A program made the position numbers and the translations under genes. Below are positions 23,601-38,600 of a DNA stretch of 64,000 nucleotides, one piece after another. The DNA lies in the NCBI RefSeq assembly GCF_000003815.2, contig NW_023365714.1, forward strand, positions 670,895 through 734,894, written 5' to 3'. A model generated the notes under the pieces. That model was not told the DNA's origin. It did not search any database and worked only from the letters and a program-made list of their open reading frames with translations. Position 1 is the stretch's first letter. Each line of letters starts with the position of its first letter. Origin of the DNA: Branchiostoma floridae. Its lineage: Eukaryota > Chordata > Leptocardii > Amphioxiformes > Branchiostomatidae.

Positions 23601-26600
23601 TGTATGTTATGTATTGTGTTGATGTGTCATGTACTATGTGTTATCCAGGGCCCTTCTGTACAGCAGTGTGGTTACACTGAGTTGGGCCACACTGGCTAAA
23701 GAAAACAGAATAAACAAAAAAAAACAAAAACAAAAACAGAGTATCAAGACGAGAAGGCCTGCTATGTTGTCCTCAACTTCAAGACATCTGTACTTAGACT
23801 TGTGTCATGTAAATTATCTTAACAAAGTTCTTTGTGCTCAAACAACCCTTGGATCTGTACAAACAACTCCTATCTAATGATTTCCCAGCCTGATGAAAGT
23901 ACCCAGCTGTACTGCCATGTCATGTTACTAAAACTCGGTCCATCTGTTACCCAGTCACAAAACACAGCTCCCCTCCAGCCCACTCCAACATGTTTGTTTG
24001 TTTAGAACTCTGTAAGAAGCATCCCTCAAAACATCCACACTGCCACTATAGGAACTCTAGATTTTTCCACCCTGGTAAGGCTTACATGTAGGTCACATTT
24101 CCAAAGCGGCGCAATATGTCAAAATTACAGCAGGGCTCGAAATTCATTTTTTGGATTAGGTGCACTGGTACACCAAGCTTAAAAAAATTGGGTGCACCAA
24201 AAAATTTTGGGTGTACCACATGAAATAAAGTAGAATGTCAAAAAAAACTAGTAACAAAACTGAGTTACAAGCTATCAAATTCTTAAACAAGTAACATGAC
24301 AGACATTTTATTATCTTTCTAACACTTAGATGTCAAGAATATGATGTATACTAGTATACTTGATATCTTTCCATACATAAACCTAAGAAAATATTTGGGT
24401 GCACCCTGTGCACCCACTGAAAAAAATTGGGTGCACAGTTTCCATTTTGGGTGCACCTGAGTGCACATGCACCCAGTATTTCGAGCCCTGTAGAGTCATG
24501 GGCATGATTTGTGTATATTTCTAGGTATACAGTTTTATTTTTCGTTTCTTAAAACATCCCGGCCGGGCCCCAGTTTTGAAATGTGACCTAAGCCTAATGA
24601 AGCTGTCTTCCAACAAGGCGGAGAACTTTTTGTCAAACAAACCTTCCCGACTAAGTGTGTTTCCGTACATGTCTCTTTTCTGTCACCACCCCCACTCACT
24701 ACCACTTCTCCTGTAACTGGTGTACTACCCTGGGAGCCAGACAGGACCGGGTAGCTAGCGAGTTTTTTTCGGAGAGCCAAGGCAGTCAGCCCGCCGATCT
24801 CACATAAGCGCTCCGGGGGAGTTTAAGCCTGAAGGAGTTATCGCTACCCTTGTCCTTGAAAGGGCAGGTGGACCTCATCGGGCTTAAACTCCCCTGGGCG
24901 CTAATAGGAGATCGGGCGGGCCTGACTGTCTTGAGCCACCGAATAAACTGTCCTAGCTGCCCGATCCCGGCTGGCTCCCAGGGTACACCTGGTGTACATG
25001 TAGATCTGTTCTCATGGGGAGGGGGGCAGCTCCTGCTACACATGTAGGTTGGACCAATCCAAGTTGTTGGTTTTCAAGCATTTCTGAACTGAAAAAATCA
25101 AGTTGAACATGAAAACTGAGTCTGAGGGGAAGTTTACTATACCAAGGCGGTTACTGTAAATGCAGAAATGTTCGCGGTGGATTAATGTTTGCAGTTTACG
25201 TGGAGATCACTTCACCGCGAACTTAAAACCACTGCGTACATTTGTCTATCTATGGTATTAAACTACAGTCTATGGTCTTACCACGAAATTAAAACCACCG
25301 CGAAAAGTCATTTTTCCCGCTACCGCGATATGAAATAACCCACGAATTTGAATGCATTTACAGTATTCCCACAGTTCTGAGTGGTGAATTTGTTTGTTTG
25401 AACCTTTGTCAATTCATGACTTCCAATTCGCCTGCAGGCCGCTTTTCATTGAGGCCATGAGGGAAGAGCCAAGGTCAGATAAAACACATATCAATTAACA
25501 GAATGTGATGTACAGTGTATATCAATCAATGTCCTTAAATAGCCAGGCGGATTCAACTTTTCCTCCCCCTGTTGAATACGTAGTACGTCAAAACATCTGA
25601 ATATGAAAACTTAACATGTGCCAAAAAAAAATTGAGGCCTACGTCACATTTCCAAACCGAGGCCCGACCGGGCAACTTTCAGGAGTGAAAAGTAAGATAT
25701 AAAAGACACCAAACTACATAAGACGTAAGGTCAGTCCTGGGCATTCTTTTGTATATTTTTACGTATACATCTCTATTTTACAATTCCCCAGGTAGCCAAG
25801 CCAAGCCCAGGTTTAAAAATGTGACGTTAGCCAGTATCAGGTAACATAGACATGCACTTTACTCCAATTTCCTTCCTGCCGGCAGGGGCGGCCTCAAAGG
25901 CAAACTGGAATCTTGCCAGTCCGACCTTTTGTGGAACTCTTACAGACAGACAGAAGGGTTCACCAATCTGATAGGACAGGTCTGCATACTGGAACAGGCA
26001 AATGGTCAACTGGATTAAAGAAACCCTTATAGTGGATTAACTGGAAATAAACTTGGCTGCTTCAAAAACATACATGTACTCTGTATCCTCTGCTTTTTCC
26101 AATTATAAGTTATATTATATATGTACACAATCATGTATCTTTCAAACATAAACTGCAGTTTGTGCCTGTGTTGTTATTACATCAGGACTTTGTTTTAATT
26201 TTAGATGGTACTGATGGTTATGACAATAGTATGGTTCCTGGTCTTTGTTTATATAAAATCATAACTGAAAGTTGCCACCTTATAGTTATTCCGTTAAGAA
26301 CAAAAATTTTTCTCAATAGAGTGCAGTTTCATCCATTCTTCATCTATTTAAACCTATGTTGTTGTTTTTTTCAGAGTGGTTCAGGTCCATGTAGAATTTG
26401 CCTGTTGCTGGTTATCCTGCATATCTGATATCGGTATTCTGTATCAGGGCTTGAAATACCTTTTTCTGCATACAAAATAAAGCTGTACAGTAACAGCTGG
26501 TTATATTACACTGAACACCTAACTTTTCACATCTGACTGCACATGTTGTTTGCATTTTCTTTGCAATCAATTGCGCAAATGTTTGCATAGTTATATTACC

Positions 26601-29600
26601 TGCAAATGTTTGCATTATAGTGCCTGCAAATGTTTGCAAACTATACTACCTGCACGTCTGCAAGTGTACATTAGAACTACTGTACTATGGCCTTAGTAAT
26701 ATGCACAGCTGCTACATTGTAAGTACCGCCCAACCAAGGCCATCAGCCTCTAGTGCTCTCATCAAAAGGCCAACAACCCTAGATGTATCTGTATCTGTAT
26801 CTATATAGCCGGTATAACCGCCCTTCGGCGTAACACACCAGCTTCTGTATCTGTATCTGTATAGCCGGTATAACCGCCCTTCGGCGTAACACACCAGCTT
26901 CTGTATCTGTATCTGTATAGCCGGTATAACCGCCCTTCGGCGTAACACACCAGCTTCTGTATCTGTATCTATATAGCCGGTATAACCGCCCTTCGGCGTA
27001 GCACACCAGCTTCTGTATCTGTATGTCTGTGGTAGCCAGTATAACCGCCGTACGGCGTAACACACCAGCTTCGCAGGCATGCGGCGTGGCAGCAGCTGGT
27101 TATATTACACGGAACGATCCGTCACACCTAGCTTTTGCACATCCATCTGCAAGTGTTCTTTAAAACTACCCAGAGAAGATGCCCCTACTATGCTTGGTGG
27201 TAACAAATTCCACTCTACGATAGTTCTGGGAAAGTACGAATTTTTGAACACATCAATCCTAGGTTGGTAACTCTGCTATTTGAAGGCATGACTGTTTCTT
27301 GTTCTTTTTTGAGCTGGTATTTAAAACTCTGTCTGTTTAACCAGAAATGCACATACAGGGCATTCACATCTTCTATATGTAACCCTGAACTCCATACATG
27401 CATACAGTCGGAAAAGGCAAGACCATAGCATGTCCATGGCAAAGGATACAAAAACCATATCTAAAGTTCTGCTGCAGTACCAAGGTCACACACCAGGGGG
27501 CTCAAAATGGAGCTCAACCTTTGTCTTCCCAATACCTAACCACATATCAAATATCACTACAATCCATCCAGAGGTTCTAAAGTTATGCTAAAACAGATAT
27601 GCTTGCAGACACACAGATGAACACCAAAAACAATACCTCCATTTTTCATGGAGGTAAAACCTGAAAAGCCCATATGTAGCCCACATTTGCTGCTGTCAGA
27701 CTAAGAAGTGTTTATTTATTTACTTACCACAAAACAAACCACAGTCTCCTTTCTCAACTAGCCCCAAAATGTAAGTCGGCAACAAAAGTTCCACATTGAA
27801 CAAACAAAGAGGTGGAAACTCAAAAACCCGCATGTACCTTGCCGTTTGACTAATCAAGCGTAGACAGGCCATAACCACAACCACAGACTGTCCATCCCTG
27901 CCTGACCACCTTTACATAGAAACTGGGTTATGTTTACTTTGTGGTCTGTACAGAATGCAAAATATAGGTCACTCCTAACCCTCTATTTTAGCAGTAGAAT
28001 AAGAATGTAACTAGGCTGTCTGCACATATTTTCTAAGTTGCAACAACATTTAAAACGTTACAGAAAATTTAGAACTTATTTCACCACACAGCACGTTTCG
28101 TATGACGTCACGCTCTTTTACGCAACTGTTTATACAAGAAAGAAGTGTTTGTACAAGATATATGTACAAGTTTCATCAGCTACATAAATTTCTAAACATT
28201 GTTGCTGAAAGTATCAGAAACCTGCATACCAGATATTCTCGTCCGCAGTGTTAGACAAAATTGTAATGATTAGAAATAGTAACGATTGCCTTCAACAAAA
28301 ACCTGGCTAAACCGAAGAGGCATTCATTTCAATAGAGCATGTAACATTAGAACATTATTCAGTAGGCCACTGAACGATCGGTTATGTTACGTATGTCAGA
28401 CTAAAGCAAGAATGGAGGCTTAACTGTTCGCAGGACTGCACATGCCAGCTTCGTGGCTCTACAGCCAATATACCCAAAAGGAAATTTTACCTCAGTTAGA
28501 CCTTGATCAAAATCTGTGTGATAAAATTTCCAAGGTGGCACGAAGGCCCTATATTCAAGAAGCTAGCCTAGAAACAGTTTAACATATACAGGCTAGCCAT
28601 TACCTTACACTAGAAGGGATCAATGTCTAACACTAACCCACCTTGTCTAATACAATCACTATAGAAGCTGTGATAGGCTCTCGAGTTAAACCAAACACTT
28701 CTAAAGGGAGGCCCTAAATCAAGAAGGAACTTGCCTGTGTAGGCCCTGGGAACAGTTTAACATACAGGCTAGCCATTACCTATACACTATACGCTATCAA
28801 TGTCTAACACTAACCAACCTTGTCTAATGCAATCACTATAGGAGCTGTGATAGGCTCTCCAGTTAAACCAAACAATTCTAAAGTGAGCCCCAGTCTGGAA
28901 TCCATTAGGGAAAACTCAGGTCCAGACTTTCTCCTGCCGTAGACAAGTGCAGGGTACACACACTTCTACTAACCTTTACACAAACAAACTTCTTACAAAA
29001 CATCAAAAACCTCACGCAGAAGAGTCTTAAGACGTTAAAGATGGCTTCTTGAGGAGAAAAGCGGCCTGACCTTGAATCATGGCGACTTTAAGACGACGGT
29101 TTCACCAGCGTCGCAGCAGGCTGAGTTACCCGGACGGAGGAAAATGGCCGGTCAGTGACCTTTGACCTGAGCCGTCATGTGACCAGGCATGTAAACAAGC
29201 CTTGCTGACACAGCCCAGGTGACCTTGTCATGCACTGGGGATGACCTTACTACCTAAACTGGAGGTTTTTAGCTCAAAACTGCCACGTCTGGGCTAAACA
29301 TGGTTCTGAAATCAATCCCAGTGCCAGTGTCTGGGCTTAAGTCTACTGTATATTTAACACCTTTTCTAATCCTCTTTACCTTGTGGTATGTCACTGGTAA
29401 CGTGTAAATATGTATATCAGTGGCAGAAGCAATGTAGTAAGTGGGTTTTCATCAACTTTGTGAGTAAAATCATGTGTCTCATACAAACATTGATGTTTTG
29501 ATAGCAGTAACATCTATTTTTCTATCTAATAAAAATGTTTATCGTACAAGTATCACCGTTGTGTTTCTTTTCAAAAAGCTAACTGTATTTCTACTAATTA

Positions 29601-32600
29601 TAGTCTTTTAGTTATCTTAATTAGCCCAACCCTTTAATTACCTTCTCACTGATTAATCAAGATCCAGCAACACCAGTTCTTCTACTGACCTCAATGACCT
29701 ACAGGCTGATTTCAGCTTCTCATGAATAAACAAAGCTTCAAACAAACAAACAAATGAAGTTAATTGGACCCTTACCCCCTCCCACATAACCTGAATGAAA
29801 AGTGTCCAGCAGGTCAATTTCAGTCTCATAATTAAAGCAGGGGTCACGTAAACAAGTAGACAAACTTTAGTAACAAGATATCTGTCAATCATTACATCAA
29901 TAAATCAGACACAGCTGACAAAAAGAGTAATATTTAAATGTTTGTTTTCGTCGCCAAAAACCCTACATTCCAATGGTCCATTGAAATCTGCCTCCGGGCG
30001 AAACTTTGGGAACAATTATACTTCATTACAGAAAAATGTAAACAGACCAGTCCTATCTGGTCCAAAGTTCTGTTGTCACAAAGCTGAATAGTCTAACATT
30101 TGTTTAACGTTGATGACAACATTTCTAGGGGTTATCCTAAATCATAGTCTGCAATATTAATTTGAAGAAAAGATTACAACATTTGAATATACACTGGTCT
30201 GCCCTGCTTTGAATTTCTGAGAAGTGTCAACTTGATCTTCATGGGTTTTACTCTACTATATAAAATATTATTGTCTACTAGTAGCATTTCTAAACTAAAA
30301 TAAAATGAAGATGCAATTTCAAGTTCTTTACAAATATCGAAACACAGAGCTGCCATGTATTGAGGGAAAGTATGATACAAAAAAAAATTATTAATGCACA
30401 TGAAGGTTTAATCTAAGCAAATTTCGACTTTTAACATAACAAACTTGCATGTATATTCAATGCTTACCATGTGTATTACATAAAGCCATGGTACTAGTAT
30501 ATTTATATCTAGGTATTAATATCCCACCAGTATTCATAATCTACATACTAGAAAGGCCGACATTTGCTTGAGAGCAAATACAGCATATTTCAGCCATCTC
30601 CCTCCCCATGCAACAATAGGCTATTTCAAAATCACCCATTTGAAAAAATCACTTTTACTAATGACGGTTTAACCCAAAAATGAGTCTTACAAAATTCCCC
30701 CGTTCAAGAATGGACTCCAGTGCACCCTATGTGAATTTGCACAATAGACCAGTCCAGAAATACTCCCACTGAAACCTTGGCCTTTTGAATAAGAAACCAA
30801 ATCCAAAATTGAATTTAGCAAAAAAGGTCCCAGTGCATAAAAAGGTATAATAGACCAGTCTAAAAACACTTCCACTAAAATTGAATTTTGAATCATCACC
30901 CGTTCAAAACTGAATTTGAAAAAATCCCCCTTCCGTGTGCAAAAAATGGACTCTTCCATGTAAAGTAGAGCAGTCCAAAAATACATCCGCTAAAATAGGA
31001 CTTTGACATAATCACTGAAGTCCAAAAAATGGATTTAAAAAAAAATCCCCCTCTATGCAAGAATGGACTCTTCCAGAACACCCATGTAAAATTGCAAATT
31101 AGACCAGTCCAAAAATAACCCTACTGAAAGACTTTGACAAACTAGAAGTCACCAAAGTCCAAAATATGAATTTTGAAAAATCCCCCCTCCGTGCGAGAAT
31201 AGACTCTTCCAGCACACATTCTGTAAAATTGCAAAATAGACCTGTCCAAAAATGCATCCACTGAAAGACTTCACCAGTCCAATGATGAATTTAAAAAAAA
31301 ATGAACCCCTCCGTGTAAGAATGAACTCTTCCAGATAACACCGGGCTCGCTGATTGGCTGCAACCCCCCTCTTTAGGATATAGATTCAGGCTAAGTGATT
31401 GGTTACCTATCTAATTAGATTAAATAGACATATATGCCAGTAGGTGCAATCTGCAGCTGGGGGTCAACGACCTTAAGGTCATTGACCCCTCTGGCTATTG
31501 GAAAATGACAAAAAATCCCCAAATATATCATTTTGACGTAGTCTATGACAAAAATTATACATGTGTCATTTGAATAAATATCTAGTGCACCCTTTTACCA
31601 AAATTTAGGTCATTTGGTTTTAAAACCAGAGCACAAGAGCCAAAAGTGTACTTTTTGGTCATAAAATGGCCAAATAATCGCAAAATTGAGCATTTTATTG
31701 TACCGTATGCCTCAAGTGTTATTGAATCCATGTGCGCATATGTCTAGGGCACTCCTATCCTAAATTTCAGGTCATCCGGTTCTAAAACCAAGGTACAGGA
31801 GCCAAAAGTGTCCTTTTTTGGTAAAAAAATGACCAAAAAATCGCAAAAATAAGTATTTCGTTATACTGTACACCAAAACTGATATTGAATCTATATGGGG
31901 GACTTATCGAGGCACATCTGTACCAAATTTCAGCTCATTCGGTTATAATACCAGGGTACAGGGGGCCCAAATATACAGTTTTGGTCTTAAGATGACCAAA
32001 AAACCTTAATAAAATCATTTAAGAGACAGATATGGAAAAAATGAAAAAAACGTCCGAGGGTATTGGCCCACTCTACTCTTGTGCCAAATTTCAAGTCATT
32101 CGGTTGAGGAACAAGGGAGATACCGTGTTCTGAAGATTTGACAGGAGAAAGAAAGAAAGAAAGAAAGAAACATTACGAATACAATATATTTCACCATACC
32201 TATGGTATGGCTGAAATATAACTATATTCAAACTTATTGAGGCTGGCATAATGTGACCTTGTTATTGTACACAACCTTTTGTGAAGTCTTCTACATGTAT
32301 TTATTAATGGCATGACCTTGGATATGTCTACCTAAAGAGGCCGTCATTATTCTTTCTTCCAATTACAATTACTTAAGTTAAGTGTTTTTTTATGTACTGA
32401 GAATATTGTTACAGTTTTAGTATCCTGTCCATGTCAAATTCCATTTGTATTGTTCTTGTCTCTGTCCCTTTATATTACTGTAAGTGCAGAAATTTTCGCA
32501 GTGGTTTCATCTTTTTCGCATTACAAATTTATGGCGAACTTAAACCACTGCAAACATTTTTCCTTGGCAGTAAGACACTACAGTGCATGGTGCTACCGCA

Positions 32601-35600
32601 ATCTTAAAAGCAAAGGGACTTTTCCCGCTACCGCGAAATTAAATCCCTGCGGACTTGAATGCATTTTACAGTAGCCACAGGCTAGTTGGACAACCCTGGC
32701 TTTGCGTGCTGAACAGCCAAACCAGTAAATAACATGTTCACATATAAGACAGTTTCCTTCTTGAGCTTTTATCTGAAGTCAAAGTCCCGTGGGATCGATA
32801 TTGCAGGTTTAACAAATACAACTGTAAGGGGGCTGAAATTTCTGTGACTGTGAAACACCATTAATATAAAACTTCTGAAGTGTTCTGTGGAATAATATGA
32901 AATATTTATGACCTTTCTGTTTAACGACAGACACGCCCACTGCGTGCGTCATAGGAGCGTTCCAAGGTCACAGCTGGACTCGGGCAGAATCAAAATGGTT
33001 CACTGGTTTTGTCAATTTGCAATGATAAATAAAGATACAAAAACTGAAGAAAGCAATATGCTAGCAGGAAGATACATAATGTACACTTTTGTTACAATGA
33101 AAAGAGTAGAGGGAAGAGGGACAAGTACAATAAAGTAGTACGTAGTAAATTATGTTACATGGGTTATACATTGTATACAGCATCCAGCTAAGGAATAATG
33201 TAAAAAAAATTATCTGATTTTTTTGCCTGATTTCGAAGGACTTGTGTTTGTAAGTGATTGCAAAGAGCTTTTTGGTGTCTTTAGGAAAGCGCAGATGCCT
33301 TCTAAATTTGTAAAGGCAAACACCTGACTGCCCCCCCCCCACTATTACCACGACCTCTACCTGAAGGTCAATCTGGTGTGCTGAGAGCAGCTCAGTCTGA
33401 AGGTCAGACAGTAAACCTGACGACCTTGTCAGGACAGAGGAGATGAGCTCTGGGCTGCTATTGGTCAAAACACGAGCATCATGTTCAACTCATATCGCCA
33501 GACGGACATGACTGTGCTATTATCCATTTTATATTAAATTTTGTTGGTCTGTATGTAGCCTCATAGTACTACAATTGTCTATATAGCTAGAAGTTGTTAT
33601 TGGTTGCCATACAAAATGTACATTGTACCTTGTGCAATGACGTTCAATCATTCATTCTGCTGGTTATGTTACAGGAATCCCATTAACTCCCATCTTTCCA
33701 TTAATCAAATTTACTTAGTAAATGCATTCAAGTTCAAAAACATCTGGAAAAATTGCTGAATATCTTATCAAATTTTAGAGATTGCATTGTGTGTTAGTCA
33801 TCATTGTGAAGCATTTTGCTTCATAATTACATCGATGACGCCCTTCACCCCCACCCCGTTATCAATTCAAGCACAATCAGCATTCCACCCACCAGATACT
33901 TCCCTCTCACAGACCATATAAGGTAAAAACAACAGGTACCTTACCCGCCGGTGTGTCCTACTTGCATTGCTAATTAGTTCTGATGAGTTATAAAAAAATA
34001 CTTGAAAATATGTTCCCATGGAAACGAATCAACAGATCAGTAATCACTTTCAGATCTAGTAGAAATCGTGTTAATTATAAGTACGTGTAGTTTCTGATTG
34101 CTGTGAATTCTGTTATGTTTGCAGGAACTTGTTTTCGCAGTACACACATGTGGAAGGGTAGGGGCATCTTCTCTGGATAGCTTTAAAGAACGCTTGCAGA
34201 TAGATGTGCAAAGGTTAGGTGTGACGGGTCGTTCAGTGTGATATAACTAGCTGCTGCCGCACCACGTGCCTGCGAAGCTGATGTGTTACGCAGAAGGGCA
34301 GTTATACCGGCTATATATACATACAGATACAGATAGAAAGGGGAATAGAGGTTTCTCCGTCTTTTAAGTTTGTGATTGTAACAATTTTTAGTACGGGTCG
34401 GAATGGCAAAATTTCATGGTGTATATTTCATAAAGATGAGGTCACCACAAAAAAATAGGACAGTTAAACCATCATGAATATCTAAAATCTGAAGTATTAC
34501 ATTTTTATATTCTATTTATAAAAGGCTTATCACTATGCCGAAAAAAGGCAAAATGTTATGATAGAAAACAGATAAGTTGACTCTCCAAATTTGCTTCTCT
34601 TAACATCTTCACAAAAATTAAATCCCAACCAGACGTCGCCATGTCTATCATCCTGTCATATTAAAACTTGAGTTCGAAGTTCAAACTTCACCCCTGTGTG
34701 TCACAAGGTACAGACTTACCCCTCAAACTCTTTGAGGTTGAAATTCAAGTTCAACTTTGTCTTTTTAACTACAGAACTGACTCTGCAGCGTCCAAATCTG
34801 AAAATCACAGCTAACTGAGGCTCAGATCAGTCCCATCATGCCCCAGGGGACGGTGAACTTGAACCAGCTGGCTGCCATGACCCGTGACCCCTCAAGGTCG
34901 GAGGTCACCACAGATAATCCGATAAGTTCCCCCAGATTAGGAGAGGTCACACCAGGTCAGGCCGGAGGGTTGGACATGTGTGGTTCAAATCATTTTTCAT
35001 CTATTAATAGAAGTTGCATTTTAGGACCAGGAGGTGCAGGTTCAAATCCCGGCCGATTCACAACATGCAGCGTTCTGAACTGTACCCCCTGGTGAGGGTC
35101 GCAGTCATTTTACATGAGATTTTAAAGGTTAAAATCGATTCAGACTTAGGTTCAGATTGTAGAAGAGCAGCTTGAGCTTGTTAAAGAACTCAGCTGAACA
35201 GAAATAAGAGGGAACCTGTATGTTATGTTACATACATATAAAGAGCAACCAGCTGTTTTAACTCTGCGAAATTCTTCTTCACCAGACTGCTCCAAATTAT
35301 CGTGGGGCAATATTGCTGCATTCTGCCTCATCAGTGTATAATGTAAAATGGGTACCTGATGTAGGTTCCTATAGTCCGGACTAAATCCCAGCCCTCAAAT
35401 AGACACACACATTCAGGCTAGCCTAGCCTGAGCTCAAATCTAAATTGGCCTTGTTTTACTTTTAGTTTTATTTCATTTTCTATCCGATGTAGTTGTTACC
35501 ATCTCTGGACCCTCGGGTTCTGGGTTCGAATTCTGGCAAGCGATGACTCAAACTTTCTGTATCCCTCCTTCACAGATGTTCAGATTAGCTCAAACCTTTG

Positions 35601-38600
35601 GACCTTCATTCCATTTTCCATCTGTACAGTTCAGTAGTTGGCATAAATCACACTGATAATTCGGCTTTCGAGCCGCAAGTTGGTTGTGAAATGAATAAAC
35701 CATTCTCTCTTCTATCCGATGTAGTTGTTACCATCCCTGGACCCTCGGGTTCTGGGTTCGAATTCTGGCAAACCGGGACTCAAACTTTCTGTATCCCTCC
35801 TTCACAGATGTTCAGGTTAGCTCAAACCTTTGGACCTTCATTCCATTTTCCATCTGTACAGTTCAGTAGTTGGCATTAATCACACTGCTGGATCATAAGG
35901 TTCTGAGTTCGAATCCTGGCAAATAGTCAAACTTTCCGTATCCCTCCTTCACAAATGTTCATGTTAGCCTTGGTCTGAGTTAAACCCTTTGGACCTTCAT
36001 CTTACTTTTCATTTGTACATGTACAGTTGTTGGCATTAAATCACACTGTTGGACATGAAATGAAATGGACCATAAGGTTCTGGGTTCGAATCATGGCAAA
36101 TAGTCAAAATTTCCCTCCGGATCCTTCACAAACATTTCAGGTTAGCGTTAGCCTCAGCTGAATAGGTCCTTCGATCAGTCAATTTGTCATCTATACTTGA
36201 GTATGATGAAAGGAGTTTTTATGTTCAGCTGTTACCAGTGAAAGCTGCCTAGGATTACCTCACTAGCGTAATTATTTCGCTGCTAATAGATACAAAATTA
36301 TCTAACACAAAAAACAAAATGACACAAAATCACTCTTTGGACCATGAGATGTCAAGGTTCAAACCCTGCCCAGCACTCAAACTTTCTGCAATTCCTCTAA
36401 CGAACGTGTTTATCTATTTATTTATTTATTAGCGAATGTGACAAGGTACATTGCTCAGACTCTCATGCAGCACTGTTGATATTGAAGAGTCTACAACAAG
36501 TATAGAGGCATACATTACAGTGGGCATGTTTAGCCTTATCTTGAACTGAACCTGTTCTGTATGAATACACCCTGAGTTGAGGAAAAACTGAGTACCTTAC
36601 GCACATGCGTACACAACACAAACTCTCATGCAGCACTATTGATATTGAAGAGTCTACAACAAGTATAGAGGCATACATTACAATGGGCATGTTTAGCCTT
36701 ATCTTGAGCTGAACCTGTTCTGTATGAATACACCCTGAGTTGAGGAAAAACTGAGTACCTTACGTACATGCGTACACAACACAAACTCTCATGCAGCACT
36801 GTTGATATTGAAGAGTCTACAAATTGGGACAGACAGTACAATAGAACGGCATGTTTAGCCTTAGCCTGAGCTGAACCCATCCTACCTGAATAAACCAGTT
36901 CAGGGAAAAGCATGGATCTGACGCATGTGCATAAACCCTGACACGATCCCAGCTATTTTGAGATACAATTTGTTTTGCTTCTGCTGCTGGCTGTCACAGA
37001 GATTCGTGAGACGTTTAAATTTATTAAAGTGAACTTATCATTACCGATAACAAATAATTCTTCTTGGTGACAACAAATATTTCGTTAACCGTGAACGAGA
37101 ACATTTAGTTCCGAGAATAAGTTAAATTTTCTCAGACCGTGAAAGTTTGGTACTGAGAGGAAAAAGCACTTCCCCAGTCGCTGCAGTTTGCTAGATGGTA
37201 TGCTGCGTTTACAGATGTGAAATGCCCCAAATCCTATAAGATACTGGACCACATACAGGCATCATATATGTGCAAAAAGCTCAGCAGGACAAGAAAATAA
37301 TGGTTTTGAAGCAACAACTACATGTTAAGTACCCATGGGTAAAAAATGTTCAGTGTTATAGGTTCTTTTTTGATTATCATTTACAGTCAAACCTGTATTA
37401 GGGGCCACCTCTACAGAGGGGCCACCTGTCCATAGTGGCCACTTTTTGTCGGTCCCTTGGGTATTTTATCTACAAGTTGCCACCTCTATACAGAGGCCAC
37501 CTGTCTATAGTGGCCACATTTGTCCAGTCCCTTGAGTGGCCACTATAAACAGGTTTGACTGTATCTTGATCAATAATCACCAATCCATAATTGATTTGAA
37601 TAGCAATAAATTGGTTCAATACTAAATTGATCTATCAATAGTATTGCTGATTCGACCAGCTGATTTTCTGCATTGAACTATTGGTTTATTGATATTCTGA
37701 TATTCTGTGTAGTAGATGGATTAAACCGTATAATAATACATAAACCAATGATTGATTGATTGATTGATTGACAGACTGTCAGAATGAGGAAGTGCTTACC
37801 CCCGTGTGTGTAGGCTTCTGCCAACAAGGCTTCTGGAACAACAGGGAGAGGGAGGCATGGATTATTATCACAGCCATCGAACGTCTATTTATACAAAATG
37901 TATTATATATATCTATATATAGAGAGAGAGAGATAGATAGATAGATAGAGTTCATGGTGATATACATACAGTGGCGATCACGCCATAGTTAACACCCGTC
38001 AACGTCAGTGACACGTCAGAAATCGTCAGTGTCGAGTCAGAAATGGATTATCACAGCCCATCTAAAGTCTATTTATACAAAAATGTATATACATAGAGTC
38101 TAGTTCAGTTGAACTTTCATCCTCCGAGAGAGGTGCAGATCTAGAGTTTACCGTTTTTTTCTCCAGGGCAGTTCTCTACACAAGTTTGTCTCAATTTTTA
38201 CAATTGGGTGGCCCTAAACTTTATCATTTATCATAATACAGTATCTTAAAACATCAAATGAAATGTAATCATATTTCAATATATAATTTAGTAACTTAGC
38301 ATAAACGTACATGTGCATATCTGTACATCATTTTCAAACAAAGACAAACTGAAATTGAAACTGAATGTAACAAATCTAAGATATCCTCCTAACTGTGAAA
38401 AATTCCTTTCTCCAACATTACATATTAACCTTGATCCCCCCCCCCCCCCCCCCGAAAACCCCTTCCCTAAATTGTTATTAATAAGCTGATGTGAACTTTC
38501 CAACCCGCTGGCTTCAGTGGTGGCCATTAAATCCTCACAGTAACCTCACAATAATGCAGCAGGGTAGAACAGTCGCCATAACCAGCAACATGGGGTACTT

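Noticed and set aside
26712-27080. 122-codon ORF with repeated [17 protein letters not shown]
   Set aside because: Translation of the 56-bp LINE-tail array, downstream of the LINE ORF stop.
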